A stretch of 64,000 bases of DNA, from NCBI GenBank assembly GCA_001816655.1, contig MHCP01000030.1, forward strand, positions 80,798 to 144,797. Direction: 5' to 3'. This document shows, in pieces, positions 49,257 to 57,800 of this stretch (position 1 is its first letter; every line of letters begins with the position of its first letter). The notes below the pieces were generated by a model that worked only from the letters and a program-made list of their open reading frames with translations, ran no database searches and was not told the DNA's origin. The position numbers were made by a program, and so were the translations under genes. The DNA comes from Candidatus Woykebacteria bacterium RBG_13_40_15. Lineage in GTDB: Bacteria > Patescibacteria > Microgenomatia > Woykebacterales > RBG-16-39-9b.

Positions 49257-50072
49257 CTAGTGGATAAAATCTTCGGTTAAGGTAGCTATGTGAACTGGTT
49301 CTTCAAGAGGAGTTAAGTGACTGTGTTCTGGGATAATAATAAGTTCAGATCTCCTTATAGAACTTCTTAGTATTTTGATTCTTTCTAACGGCACGATTAT
49401 ATCTAATTCTCCTGCGATCAATAATGTTTCTGCTGCAATCTTCTTGGAAAGCTCAATAAGGTCAGTTTTTAAGTAGCTAAGAGCCGATTCCACTATGACT
49501 CTCGATTTAGCCTCTTTAAGATCTTTTATTCCTGAATTTATAAGTTCTTGCTTTCTCTTATTGCTAACACCCCTAATAAGTAGTTCGCCACCAAGTTTGC
49601 TAATCAATTCATTTGCTACCCAGATTTTCCTGTATTTCCTTGGTAAAAAGTTTGTGAGTTTGTAATAATCGGCTTCCAAATTTTCTAAGAATCCTTTTCC
49701 TGAAATTGCTGGAGAAACCAAAATTAATTTGTTAATTAGGTTTGGAAACATAGCAGCATATTGGATACCTATAGATCCACCTAAAGAGTGTCCCCACAAG
49801 TAAAAGTCTTTTAAACCTAAACTAGTGACAAAGGAATTAAGAAATAAAGCATAGTTCTTTAAACTGTGAGTTTTGTTTAAAGATTCGGAAAATCCGTAAC
49901 CAGGCAGATCCAAAAGAATTACTCGGTGGTTTTCAAAGCATCTAGCAAAAGCAGTTAAGGCTTTGTGATTGCCTCTAAAACCAGGAACTGCCAATAGGGT
50001 TGGTTTTAAATGGAGGTTATAAACATAGTAAAAAATTTTTGATTCTTCAATATTAATTTGCTTTGACACCAT
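49257..50072 (-). CDS. Alpha/beta hydrolase
   Basis: A 271-residue alpha/beta-fold hydrolase with the nucleophile elbow GHSLGGS near residue 95, the acid in GELDIIVP near residue 219 and the His in EHSHLTPLE near residue 251. It probably cleaves an ester, amide or lipid in the cytoplasm. TATAAT lies 6 bases before the ATG at 50072 (a TTG one codon upstream is inferior). Substrate unknown. Confidence 0.82.
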   Translation of the reverse strand: MVSKQINIEESKIFYYVYNLHLKPTLLAVPGFRGNHKALTAFARCFENHRVILLDLPGYGFSESLNKTHSLKNYALFLNSFVTSLGLKDFYLWGHSLGGSIGIQYAAMFPNLINKLILVSPAISGKGFLENLEADYYKLTNFLPRKYRKIWVANELISKLGGELLIRGVSNKRKQELINSGIKDLKEAKSRVIVESALSYLKTDLIELSKKIAAETLLIAGELDIIVPLERIKILRSSIRRSELIIIPEHSHLTPLEEPVHIATLTEDFIH

Positions 50073-50142
50073 CAATTTATTATATCAAGGAAATGGAAAC
50101 AAATTTCAAACCAGCTTCCAACTTGAAAAACCTATAGCATAA

Positions 50143-50151
50143 TGGTATACT
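50143..50151 (+). promoter_or_regulatory. Extended -10 promoter (TGGTATACT) of the 50214 solo gene
   Basis: Identical to the box at 24072. The leader after it holds two small hairpins, CCGC/GCGG (50165-50179) and CGTTAG/CTAACG (50184-50196). Confidence 0.6.
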
Positions 50152-50213
50152 ACATCCAACATAACCGCCAAACTAGCGGAAAACGTTAGACTAACGAGGA
50201 GGAAACAAGAGAA

Positions 50214-50806
50214 ATGTCGCCAGTACACAACGACCCGTTTCTAGGTTGGTGGCTCTGGAAACTAGAGCCATGGCAGGCTGGCCTGGTAGCGTTGGCGTAG
50301 TCGGTCTTTGGTTCGTCGAAGTCCTCAGACGCAGGTTCACGACACCGGACTTACCATCTTATGGGCTGTCCATTTTCAAGTGGCACTCTAACTACCTGGG
50401 GTACCCTTTTCTGGCTGTGGTAGTAGGCTCGCTAGCCTTCTACTTCAAAGAGGTAAGCACAGCAACCCCAATAAGCGGGTGGTTGTTCCCAGTCTTCTTC
50501 GTGTTGGCTCTCGCGTCGGCTGCTCTGTTCATCCGGTGGGAGGACCAGAAGAACGGAATCCGCCCTTTCACGAAGCTGAACGCCAATCGGGTTTACAACG
50601 CCCTGTTCTGGTTCGCGCCAATAGTGTACGTACTCATCACGGGGCTCGCGGTACTACTCGGTTATCGGGAAATCCCAAGCGTGGTTGCGCTCGTCGTAGT
50701 GCTCTGCCTAGCAATCTTCGCCGGAACCCTACTTCTCGATGGCACTGGGTGGAACCCACTACGGGATGAAGTCAAACGCTCGTACCCGAAGTGGAAACTG
50801 GATTGA
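50214..50806 (+). CDS. Solo membrane protein gene with an apparent frameshift
   Basis: The ATG at 50214 has GAGGAGGAAAC in front and starts a 28-codon frame (MSPVHNDPFLGWWLWK) that stops at 50298. A -1 change near 50297 joins it to the long frame ending at 50806 and turns the join into one continuous membrane helix (LVALA then VVGLWFVEVL), so the full protein would have about four to five membrane helices. The long frame alone has only weak TTG/ATG starts (50246, 50270). It is a mutation, an assembly error, or less likely programmed frameshifting. Function unknown; other solo-gene traits are all present. Confidence 0.55.
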
Positions 50807-50822
50807 CTGGAGTGGAGATCGA

Positions 50823-50862
50823 AAGCCTCGCGGAAGTTGCGCAAGCAGCGGAAGCGGGGCTT
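50823..50862 (+). terminator. Terminator of the 50214 solo gene
   Basis: AAGCCTCGC (50823-50831) with GCGGGGCTT (50854-50862), with an inner pair TTGC/GCAA. The layout and the loop words (GCGGAAGTTGCG) recall the terminator at 49192. Confidence 0.6.
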
Positions 50863-50875
50863 CTCGGTTTATTGA

Positions 50876-52396
50876 CTAATTTTCACTCTTTGCTCGGTAC
50901 TGTAGGCTTTCGGCAATGTGCTGTGGTTTTATTTCTTCTGAACTTTCCAGGTCAGCTATAGTTCTAGCTACTTTCAAAACTCGATGATATGCCCTAGCGG
51001 AGAGTTGCATTTTACTGACCGCAGCTCGAAGAAGATTTAAACAGTCTTGATCAAGTTTGCAAAACTCTTTTATTTCTTTTGCACTCATTTCACTGTTGTT
51101 CGCTAGCTTTGTTCCTTTTAGTCTTTCTGTTTGTTTTTCTCTTGCTTTCTGGACTCTGCTTCTAATTCGTTCTGATGGTTCTGCTTCTTGTTCTGAAGTC
51201 AATTTTTCGATTTTCACCGCTGGAACATCAATATGTAAATCAATCCGATCTAAAATTGGGCCAGAGAGCCTTTTGTTATAACGAGTGATTTCCCCTGGCA
51301 CACAAACACATTCTTTTGTTGGCTCTCCTAAAAACCCGCAAGGGCAAGGATTGGCGGCAGCAATTAGAGTAAATTTGGCTGGGAATGATATGCTGCCAAC
51401 GGCACGCGACACTGTAACCACACCGTCTTCCAGGGGCCCTCGCAAGCTTTCTAGAACCATTCTCGGAAATTCAGGAAACTCATCTAAAAATAGGACCCCT
51501 CTGTGCGATAGTGAAATTTCCCCTGGTTTTGGGTGAGTTCCTCCACCGATCAAACCAATCGCACTTGCAGAGTGGTGGGGGCTTCTAAAAGGTCTAGTTT
51601 TAACTATTGGCTCTTCTGAATTTATCTGCCCCAAAATGGAGTAAATTTTTGTTACTTCCAAAGCCTCGTTAAATGTTAGTCTTGGTAATATTCCCGAAAA
51701 AGCCCGAGCCAGAAGGGTCTTCCCCGCACCTGGTGGTCCTTTGAGTAGCACATTGTGCCCTCCCGCCGCTGCGATCTCTAGTGCTCTTTTCGCTGTCTCC
51801 TGTCCTTTTACCTCTTTCATGTCTACTCCATTATTTTCGCTTTGATTTAAATTAATCTCCGATTTTGGAACCGCTTTTATTACTTTGTTTCCCGACAAAT
51901 GATGGAAAAGGCTTGTGACACTTTCGACTGGTATAACTTTAATCCCATCAACAATTGCTGCTTCTTTTGCGTTTATTGCTGGAACGAAAAAGTTTTTTAA
52001 TTTCTTCTCTTTTACTAGCATCGCAATAGACAACACTGCATTGGTCGAACGCAAAGTTCCGTCAAGAGAAAGCTCACCTATAAAAAGTGAATCGGCTGGG
52101 GCAACTGATAATTGGCCAGAAGCAATTAAAATTCCAAGAGCCATAGGTAAATCAAAGCTAGGTCCTTCTTTTGGAATATCGGCCGGGGCGAGGTTTACCG
52201 TAATTCTTTTTGTGGGAAAATCTGCGCCAGCATTTTTCAGTGCAGCTCTTACTCGCTCCTTGCTCTCTTCCACGGCTTTGTCCGGGAGACCAACAATTGT
52301 GAACGATGGGAGACCTTGAGCGGCGATATCGACTTCAACTGTGATAGGAATTGAATCGAGTCCAATGGTAGCACCAGACATCACTTTGGCAAGCAT
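50876..52396 (-). CDS. comM: ComM/YifB-like Mg-chelatase family AAA ATPase
   Basis: A 506-residue ComM-type ATPase that helps branch migration during natural transformation in other bacteria. The N-terminal LonC-like part (to about 180) is followed by the AAA core: Walker A GPPGAGKT near residue 219, Walker B LFLDEFPEFP, a Cys-rich insertion (NPCPCGFLGEPTKECVC) and a sensor with RIDLHIDVP. TATAAT lies 7 bases before the ATG. The family is strongly conserved in candidate-phyla bacteria and fits their uptake of foreign DNA. Confidence 0.9.
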   Translation of the reverse strand: MLAKVMSGATIGLDSIPITVEVDIAAQGLPSFTIVGLPDKAVEESKERVRAALKNAGADFPTKRITVNLAPADIPKEGPSFDLPMALGILIASGQLSVAPADSLFIGELSLDGTLRSTNAVLSIAMLVKEKKLKNFFVPAINAKEAAIVDGIKVIPVESVTSLFHHLSGNKVIKAVPKSEINLNQSENNGVDMKEVKGQETAKRALEIAAAGGHNVLLKGPPGAGKTLLARAFSGILPRLTFNEALEVTKIYSILGQINSEEPIVKTRPFRSPHHSASAIGLIGGGTHPKPGEISLSHRGVLFLDEFPEFPRMVLESLRGPLEDGVVTVSRAVGSISFPAKFTLIAAANPCPCGFLGEPTKECVCVPGEITRYNKRLSGPILDRIDLHIDVPAVKIEKLTSEQEAEPSERIRSRVQKAREKQTERLKGTKLANNSEMSAKEIKEFCKLDQDCLNLLRAAVSKMQLSARAYHRVLKVARTIADLESSEEIKPQHIAESLQYRAKSEN

Positions 52397-52439
52397 ACGA
52401 GGAATTATATCCAGATTTGTAATAAAAATTCAAGGGTCT

Positions 52440-52799
52440 TTACTTTACATCTTCGTCTTTAAGCTTATTTAAACCCTCAAAATGAATTTTGTTGTCTTTA
52501 AAAACTTCCGTAACTTTATACTTTCCTTTTGTATAAACCTTATCATTTTCCAAAAAGTGGGTTGCTTCTAAAATTATAATGCTGGCTTTAGGTCGTGAGA
52601 GCCGTTGGTTACCTTTTGTTTCAAGCAAAGGAATATCTCCAAAAAGCCAATAATGCCTCTGACCACTTTTTAAAAATGAAAAAATCTTACCTGCCTTTAA
52701 ATCTTCTGGAATACATTCTTCCTTTTTCCTTTTCCCGTTTTTAAATTCTGAAATGTTACGCAAAGCAAGATCTGGATTGTACTCAGTTATTATTCCCAT
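52440..52799 (-). CDS. Hypothetical protein, 119 aa
   Basis: A soluble, Lys/Glu-rich protein beginning MGIITEYNPDLALRNISEF with an LFGDIPLLETKG segment in the middle. I recall homologues in candidate-phyla genomes but no function. TAGAAT lies 10 bases before the ATG. The gene is alone between comM and the PIG-L remnant. Confidence 0.55.
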   Translation of the reverse strand: MGIITEYNPDLALRNISEFKNGKRKKEECIPEDLKAGKIFSFLKSGQRHYWLFGDIPLLETKGNQRLSRPKASIIILEATHFLENDKVYTKGKYKVTEVFKDNKIHFEGLNKLKDEDVK

Positions 52800-52878
52800 A
52801 ACGTCCCTTATTCTACCAAAAACCGCCCCCGTAGGCGATTTTAAGGTGAGCTTTTTAACAAATCTTAAAACTCAATTA

Positions 52879-53455
52879 CTAAATCTTGTTTGTTTTTAAA
52901 ACCTGAAAGCATTCGCAGAATCTGCCTTTTCCTGTCATTATTCCTCTATACCTATTCAACCCTTTGATAGCCTCATCGTAATTAATATCTTGTAATTGAG
53001 ATTTGTGTTGCTCTAAAGCTTTAATTTTTAAATCTAAAAATTTGCTTATATCTTCAACGTAAGAAACTTCTTGCAGAGGCGTCCAAACTTCATAACACAA
53101 AATTGTACCTACCTGCCAGGGCTTCCCTTCGCATTCTTGAAACCAAGGGCCAGCCGCTCTAAAAACCGACTCTACTACTAATTAGCTTAATTAAATTTTC
53201 TCTTTTGTATTCAAGATAACCGTCTGGATTTCTAAGGAATGCTAAATCTCTGATTCCAAAAACCCCAAGAGCATTTCTCGCTTCTTTCTCCCTAATTTTT
53301 GCAAGAGCGTCCTTTGAGTATTTCAAGCTACCAGACTCGCCAGAAGTCATATAGACCACAGAGACTTTGTTGCCTTCTTTTACGTGTTGGGCGATACTTC
53401 CACCACAACCGATTAGATCATCGTCAGGATGCGGAGAAAAAACTAATATGTTCAT
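52879..53455 (-). pseudogene. PIG-L deacetylase, internal deletion and frameshift
   Basis: The 5' part (53455 down to 53159) reads like a PIG-L/LmbE Zn-deacetylase, with the metal motif SPHPDDDLIGCGG at residues 7-19, then stops in SSRVGF. The 3' part continues in another frame as VESVFRAAGPWFQEC to the normal C-terminus (52879). Between ENLIKLI and VESV about 30-35 residues are missing, including the second metal motif HxxDH. The deletion and frameshift point to a dead gene. Confidence 0.75.
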
Positions 53456-53558
53456 TTTTCTAAATACTCCAATCCAATAGTTGCATTCGAAGTTGCTTCC
53501 GAAAGCATGCGACTAGATTAACTTATACGTAAAGGAAAATCAATTACTTATTTAAGGT

Positions 53559-53918
53559 TCAGTTGAAGAGGCTTGGCCAAAGATATATTAAAATAGTTAT
53601 CTTTAACACCCCAACCAAAATTAAAAAAATGGTCCAAAGAAGTGTGTAAGCCAGATCCATCAGAGCTTCTTTAACTTTTTGATTTAGCGCTAGGTAGGCT
53701 GCATAACCAAAAACCAGAAAGCCGGTAATTGCCGCTGAAAAAACGAAAAGCAAAAGAAAGAAAGTAAATAAAATAACCCCTGGTCCTCCGACTTGAAACT
53801 TATCCAAAATAGTGAAGACTAAAGCTATCAGTGCACAATAAGCTATCACACCAAGAGCTTGCAGGAAACCAGCTACCGCTAATACGCGCCAGGTTGGGGA
53901 TTGGAGTCGTTTTATCAT
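53559..53918 (-). CDS. Four-helix membrane protein
   Basis: A 119-residue hydrophobic protein with three or four membrane helices (about 13-35, 44-68, 82-105 and 106-117). No family recognised. TATATT lies 8 bases before the ATG at 53918; an earlier ATG six codons upstream overlaps the -10 region and is not used. Confidence 0.6.
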   Translation of the reverse strand: MIKRLQSPTWRVLAVAGFLQALGVIAYCALIALVFTILDKFQVGGPGVILFTFFLLLFVFSAAITGFLVFGYAAYLALNQKVKEALMDLAYTLLWTIFLILVGVLKITILIYLWPSLFN

Positions 53919-54018
53919 ACAGATTGAATATAACATAATTGATCAACCAGGACAATTTTGAGGATGGGTTGTTTGTTTTTTTAAACAATTCTTTTTATAA
54001 TTAATTTGCAAGGGTACG

Positions 54019-54156
54019 ATGGAAGAAAAGCAAAAAAAGGAAAGTAAATTTTCCAAGCCATTTCAAATTTTTTTGATTACAATAATTGTTTTTGTAATCA
54101 TCGCTCTTTTTGCCCTTTCAATGAATTGGGTTCAGAGTAACTTATTCTCTCAGTAA
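54019..54156 (+). CDS. Tiny single-helix membrane protein, 45 aa
   Basis: A 45-residue protein with a Lys/Glu N-terminus and one membrane helix (about 16-36). AAGGG lies 4-8 bases before the ATG, with TATAAT 17 bases upstream. It is too short for default gene callers. Small proteins of this form often bind larger membrane complexes. Confidence 0.5.
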   Translation: MEEKQKKESKFSKPFQIFLITIIVFVIIALFALSMNWVQSNLFSQ

Positions 54157-54224
54157 ATTTTTGACCTTCTTAAATATTCAATTTCTCAAGTTAATTATCG
54201 ACAAGAAATCTGTGATAGAAGAAC

Positions 54225-54248
54225 CAAAAAACCCCGCTTTTAGCGAGG
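54225..54248 (-). terminator. Terminator of rnpB
   Basis: CCTCGC/GCGGGG stem with a TAAAA loop, then TTTTTT, read on the minus strand just past the rnpB end. Confidence 0.8.
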
Positions 54249-54257
54249 CTCTTTGAG

Positions 54258-54652
54258 GCTCAAAGGTAACTTGTAAGCCAGGTTCTGTTTCCCCCGATTC
54301 AATCGGGGTAGATGATCATCTATCTAAGTATGACGCAAAAGTCAAACTTCCCCGATTTAACCGGGGTGCTCGCGTCTTCGCCTCTCAGATCGGAAACTCA
54401 ATGAGGCATTCGGCGATTGCAGCGGGTAGGATTGGCCGTTTCACCCTTAGACCAAGCACCGAGATCTAAGATTCGTCTCTGTTCCTCTCGAATCCTGTCG
54501 ATTCAGGATCCGTCCCTAAAGCCTCTTCGGTTAAGACACCTTAGGTCACTAGCTGTTACCAGTCTCCGCTTGCGCGGAGTCCCCTACCGATCTGCTGCCT
54601 GGACTTTCCTCCCCTCGACAAGCTTGGGGCGATCATCCGGCTACCTTTGAGC
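54258..54652 (-). ncRNA. rnpB: RNase P RNA, bacterial type A
   Basis: The catalytic RNA of RNase P, which trims tRNA 5' ends. The hallmark GAGGAAAGTCC near the 5' end and ACAGAACCTGGCTTACA near the 3' end are present, and the P1 ends pair perfectly (GCTCAAAGGTA at 54258-54268 with TACCTTTGAGC at 54642-54652). TATAAT lies directly before the 5' end at 54658-54663. Length, about 395 bases, is normal. The palindrome at 54684 sits just upstream of this promoter. Confidence 0.93.
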
Positions 54653-54683
54653 TTGCTAATTATATCTTGCTAAGAAACAATAC

Positions 54684-54700
54684 GCAAGATGTAATCTTGC
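54684..54700. repeat. Palindromic repeat GCAAGAY/ATCTTGC
   Basis: GCAAGATGTAATCTTGC, preceded by ATAC as in the copy at 41594. Confidence 0.6.
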
Positions 54701-54762
54701 GGATTATACCAAATTTAGGTAAAAATTTCAACTTTCCTTAGAATCGTGTAATATAGATATTA

Positions 54763-55719
54763 ATGGCTGAAGTTTTTGTCTTTCTTGTTTCTCTGTCAGC
54801 AGTAATTGTTGGTGCCGACTGGCTAGGTAATGCTGCTACCTATTTTGCAAAAAAACTTTCTTTACCAAAAATCTTAATTGGTGCTACTTTTGTAAGTATT
54901 GCTACTACCGGCCCTGAAATCGTAATAGCATTTTTTTCCGGAATTGGAAGGGAGCCAGCAATTGGGCTTGGTACAGCGCTAGGATCACCCTTAGTCAATA
55001 TAGGTCTTATTCTAGGATTATTACTATTTTTCTCAAAAGCGAGGGTTGACGAACCTCATTACACAAGAACCATCCAAATTTTTTTGCTGGTTTTAGCTAC
55101 CGTATTTTTTCTTTCTATAACAGGAACTATAACCCCAATCTCAGGGTTTGCATTATTCCTGGTTGGAATTTTCTATTTATTACTTGAATTTTTTATTTCC
55201 AAAAATGAGCAAGGGATCATTGAAGGTGTAGAATCTCGTTTCTGGCGACTCAAAAGCTTTTTTTCGAGAAAAAATAATTTGCAGGTTTTTTACTTCATAG
55301 CCGGAGCTATTTTGCTCTTAGGAGGTGCTCATTTCTTAGTTGGTTCTGCCGCTACAATTGCAGCTATTTTTGGAATCCCAGAAATTGTGATAGGATTTGT
55401 AGCCATTGCCTTTGGCACATCTTTACCCGAATTATTCTTTGCTGTAAACGCGATCCTCCGACGTCGCACCGAATTATCTGTTGGGAACTTGTTTGGTGCC
55501 TCTATTCTAGACCTAACTTTAGCCTTAGGCCTTATTGGTATCTTGGGTGGGTTTACAGTTAGACCTTATATTTTGTACCTCACGATAGGTACAGCTGCAT
55601 TACTTTCAATTTTAGCCTTATCCCCAGTTTTTGGGAAATTCCGACCAAAAGTAATAGGAATTATTTCTATCGCGATATATTTTGGGTTTTTGATCTGGTT
55701 TGGAAAGGTATGTATTTAA
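54763..55719 (+). CDS. Na+/Ca2+ antiporter-like cation exchanger (CaCA family)
   Basis: A 318-residue membrane antiporter with about ten helices. The two inverted alpha repeats are clear: VSIATTGPEIVIAFFSG with GTALGSPLVNIG, and AIAFGTSLPELFFAVNA with VGNLFGASILDL. It exchanges Ca2+ or another cation for Na+ or H+. TAATAT lies 8 bases before the ATG. Its end overlaps the next gene (on the other strand) by 4 bases. Confidence 0.88.
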   Translation: MAEVFVFLVSLSAVIVGADWLGNAATYFAKKLSLPKILIGATFVSIATTGPEIVIAFFSGIGREPAIGLGTALGSPLVNIGLILGLLLFFSKARVDEPHYTRTIQIFLLVLATVFFLSITGTITPISGFALFLVGIFYLLLEFFISKNEQGIIEGVESRFWRLKSFFSRKNNLQVFYFIAGAILLLGGAHFLVGSAATIAAIFGIPEIVIGFVAIAFGTSLPELFFAVNAILRRRTELSVGNLFGASILDLTLALGLIGILGGFTVRPYILYLTIGTAALLSILALSPVFGKFRPKVIGIISIAIYFGFLIWFGKVCI

Positions 55720-56729
55720 CTTTCTTTTCTTAAGTGCTCCAAATGGTCCTCAAAAATTACCTGAATAATACCTGCGGCCGGCACCGCTAAAAGCGCCCCG
55801 GGTAGGCCAAAAAGGCTACCACCAATAAGAAGCGATATGATAATTATAATGGGTGAGAGCCCAACCGCATTTGCCATAACTCTTGGAACAATAAAATTAT
55901 TTTCAAGCTGCTGAACCAAAATATATAGAGCCACAACGGCTATCGCCAAAATCGGGCTGTGTACAAAAGCGACCATAATCGCAGGAAGGCTGGAAAGAAC
56001 AGGACCAATAATTGGTACTATCTCAAACAAGCCAGCAATTATAGCTAGGGGAAGCGCGTATGGTACACCAAGTATAAAAAGCCCAATATAGGTCGCCGAA
56101 CCAACTATAAACATCAAGGCTAACTCCCCTCTTAGCCAAGACCCCAATTTTTTTTCGATTTTTTCCATTAAGTCTGTGATCCTCTTTTTTTCAACGTTGG
56201 GGAAAATAATATAAATTTCTTCCTTTAGCCTTCGTCGCTCAAGCAATAGGTAGAAGGTAAATACTGCAACAGTAATAAATGAAATAAACACGCTAAAAAC
56301 ATTCATAGCAACAGAAAGTACATTGCTAAGCGCGCCATCTATTCTTGATGAGATAATATTAGCAATATTTTCACTGGTAACTACAGGTAAATTTGAATTT
56401 TGAAAAATATTGATTGCGCTATCGTAATAAAGCGGGGTCTTCAAAACAAATTCTTTAATCTGGCCGATCAGCGGTGGGATGATAGAAAAGAGTAATAGAG
56501 CAACAAAACCGATTGCCAAAATATAAGTAATAGCAACCGCTACAGATCTGTTTATACCTTTTTTGATTAAAAAGTCAACTAATGGGGCAAACCCGCTCAT
56601 TAAAATGTATGCAACAAACAATCCCATCAATACGCTACGAATTTTCCAGGCGACGACAAAAAGAAGTATGGTGACAATAGCAATCAAAACCGATTTTGGT
56701 GATATTTCAATTGTGAAAGATTGTTTCAT
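55716..56729 (-). CDS. AI-2E family transporter
   Basis: A 337-residue membrane protein of the AI-2E exporter family, with about eight helices and the usual segments (GLFVAYILMSGFAPLVDFL, GRLFEIVPIIGP-like GLFEIVPIIGP, LENNFIVPRVMANAVGLSP). Family members export autoinducer-2 or act as Na+/H+ antiporters; the substrate here is unknown. GGAG lies before the ATG. Confidence 0.88.
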   Translation of the reverse strand: MKQSFTIEISPKSVLIAIVTILLFVVAWKIRSVLMGLFVAYILMSGFAPLVDFLIKKGINRSVAVAITYILAIGFVALLLFSIIPPLIGQIKEFVLKTPLYYDSAINIFQNSNLPVVTSENIANIISSRIDGALSNVLSVAMNVFSVFISFITVAVFTFYLLLERRRLKEEIYIIFPNVEKKRITDLMEKIEKKLGSWLRGELALMFIVGSATYIGLFILGVPYALPLAIIAGLFEIVPIIGPVLSSLPAIMVAFVHSPILAIAVVALYILVQQLENNFIVPRVMANAVGLSPIIIIISLLIGGSLFGLPGALLAVPAAGIIQVIFEDHLEHLRKES

Positions 56730-56815
56730 CTGTCTCCTTCATTTTAGCAGATAAACTAGGTAAGCAGCAACTTTGCTGGCTTTATTAAAAATAATAACGT
56801 GAATCGAAAGTTTTC

Positions 56816-57787
56816 CTACTGTGGAAACCAATTTTGGATTGTTCTTTCAATTTGCTCCTGAAAACTAGGCTCAACAATATCGAACCAAAAGATCCCGCGA
56901 TTTTTTCGAAACCACGTATACTGACGACGAATATATGAATGTGTTTCCCATTTTATCCTCTGTTTTGCTTCCTCCTCTGCAATTTTTCCCAGGATGTACA
57001 TTGCTACTTGGCGATATCCAAGAGAGCTCATTGAAGGTAGGTTTCCATTAAATCCTTGTTTTAAAAGGTTTTTTACCTCCCTTACAAAACCCTGCTTGAA
57101 CCAAAATTCAACACGATCGTCAACTTTTTTGTAAAGAAGAGCTCGGTCTGCAGTCAACCCAATCTGTAAAGTGTCAAAATTTACTTTATATTTATCTTTT
57201 AGCGACGAAATTGAGGAGCCCGTCTGATAAAAAACTTCCAGCGCCCTGACAACACGACGGGGGTTTTGTTTATCAATTTTCTCTGATGTTTTCGGATCTA
57301 CCCTTTCCAATTCGGCGAATAACTTACTTAATGGTTGAGCCTCTAACCGATCGCGTAATTTTTTATCCGGGGCAACTTTTGGGATTTTTAACCCCTCAAC
57401 GACAGCCTGAACGTAAAGGCCAGTCCCTCCAACCAAAATTGGCAATTTACCTCTTTTATGAATTTCGCTGATTACCTCATAGGCTAATTGTTGATACTCC
57501 GCAACAGAGAATGTTATATCTGGGCTAATAACATCGTATAGATGAATCGGTATATCATTGACTACCCACACTCCCTCTTTCTTTTCCAAATTTTGACTTT
57601 TAACTTCCTGCCCGTCCGGCAGGCGGGTTGAATTTTGACTTATCTTTCCCGTCCCAACATCCATCCCAATATAAATTTGCCGAGAGTCTGCAGAAACTAA
57701 TTCCCCATCGAATTTTTTTGCTAATTTTATCGCCAGGCTAGTCTTACCAGTCCCCGTAGGGCCAACAATAACCAAAAGTTTTTTCAT
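56816..57787 (-). CDS. miaA: tRNA dimethylallyltransferase with an in-frame palindrome
   Basis: MiaA adds a dimethylallyl group to A37 of tRNAs reading UNN codons. In 323 residues: P-loop VGPTGTGKTSLA (6-17), SADSRQIYIGMDVGTGK, then PIHLYDV and GGTGLYVQ, and the RRxxT-like end (YIRRQYTWFRKN). Between the GTGKIS and VNDIPIHLY segments there is an insertion, TRLPDGQEV, which comes from the palindrome at 57607-57627. Otherwise the enzyme looks active. TAGATT lies 7 bases before the ATG. Confidence 0.92.
   Translation of the reverse strand: MKKLLVIVGPTGTGKTSLAIKLAKKFDGELVSADSRQIYIGMDVGTGKISQNSTRLPDGQEVKSQNLEKKEGVWVVNDIPIHLYDVISPDITFSVAEYQQLAYEVISEIHKRGKLPILVGGTGLYVQAVVEGLKIPKVAPDKKLRDRLEAQPLSKLFAELERVDPKTSEKIDKQNPRRVVRALEVFYQTGSSISSLKDKYKVNFDTLQIGLTADRALLYKKVDDRVEFWFKQGFVREVKNLLKQGFNGNLPSMSSLGYRQVAMYILGKIAEEEAKQRIKWETHSYIRRQYTWFRKNRGIFWFDIVEPSFQEQIERTIQNWFPQ
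57607..57627. repeat. Palindromic element inside miaA
   Basis: CCTGCC/GGCAGG (or CCCG/CGGG) stem in coding sequence, in frame, adding about nine codons. Related to the palindromes at 11643 and 63170. Confidence 0.6.
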
Positions 57788-57800
57788 TAACGTTAATCTA

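Noticed and set aside
54601..54632. CTCGACAAGCTTG-like copy of the CTGAG/TCGAAG repeat
   Set aside because: It is part of a conserved helix of RNase P RNA, not a separate repeat.
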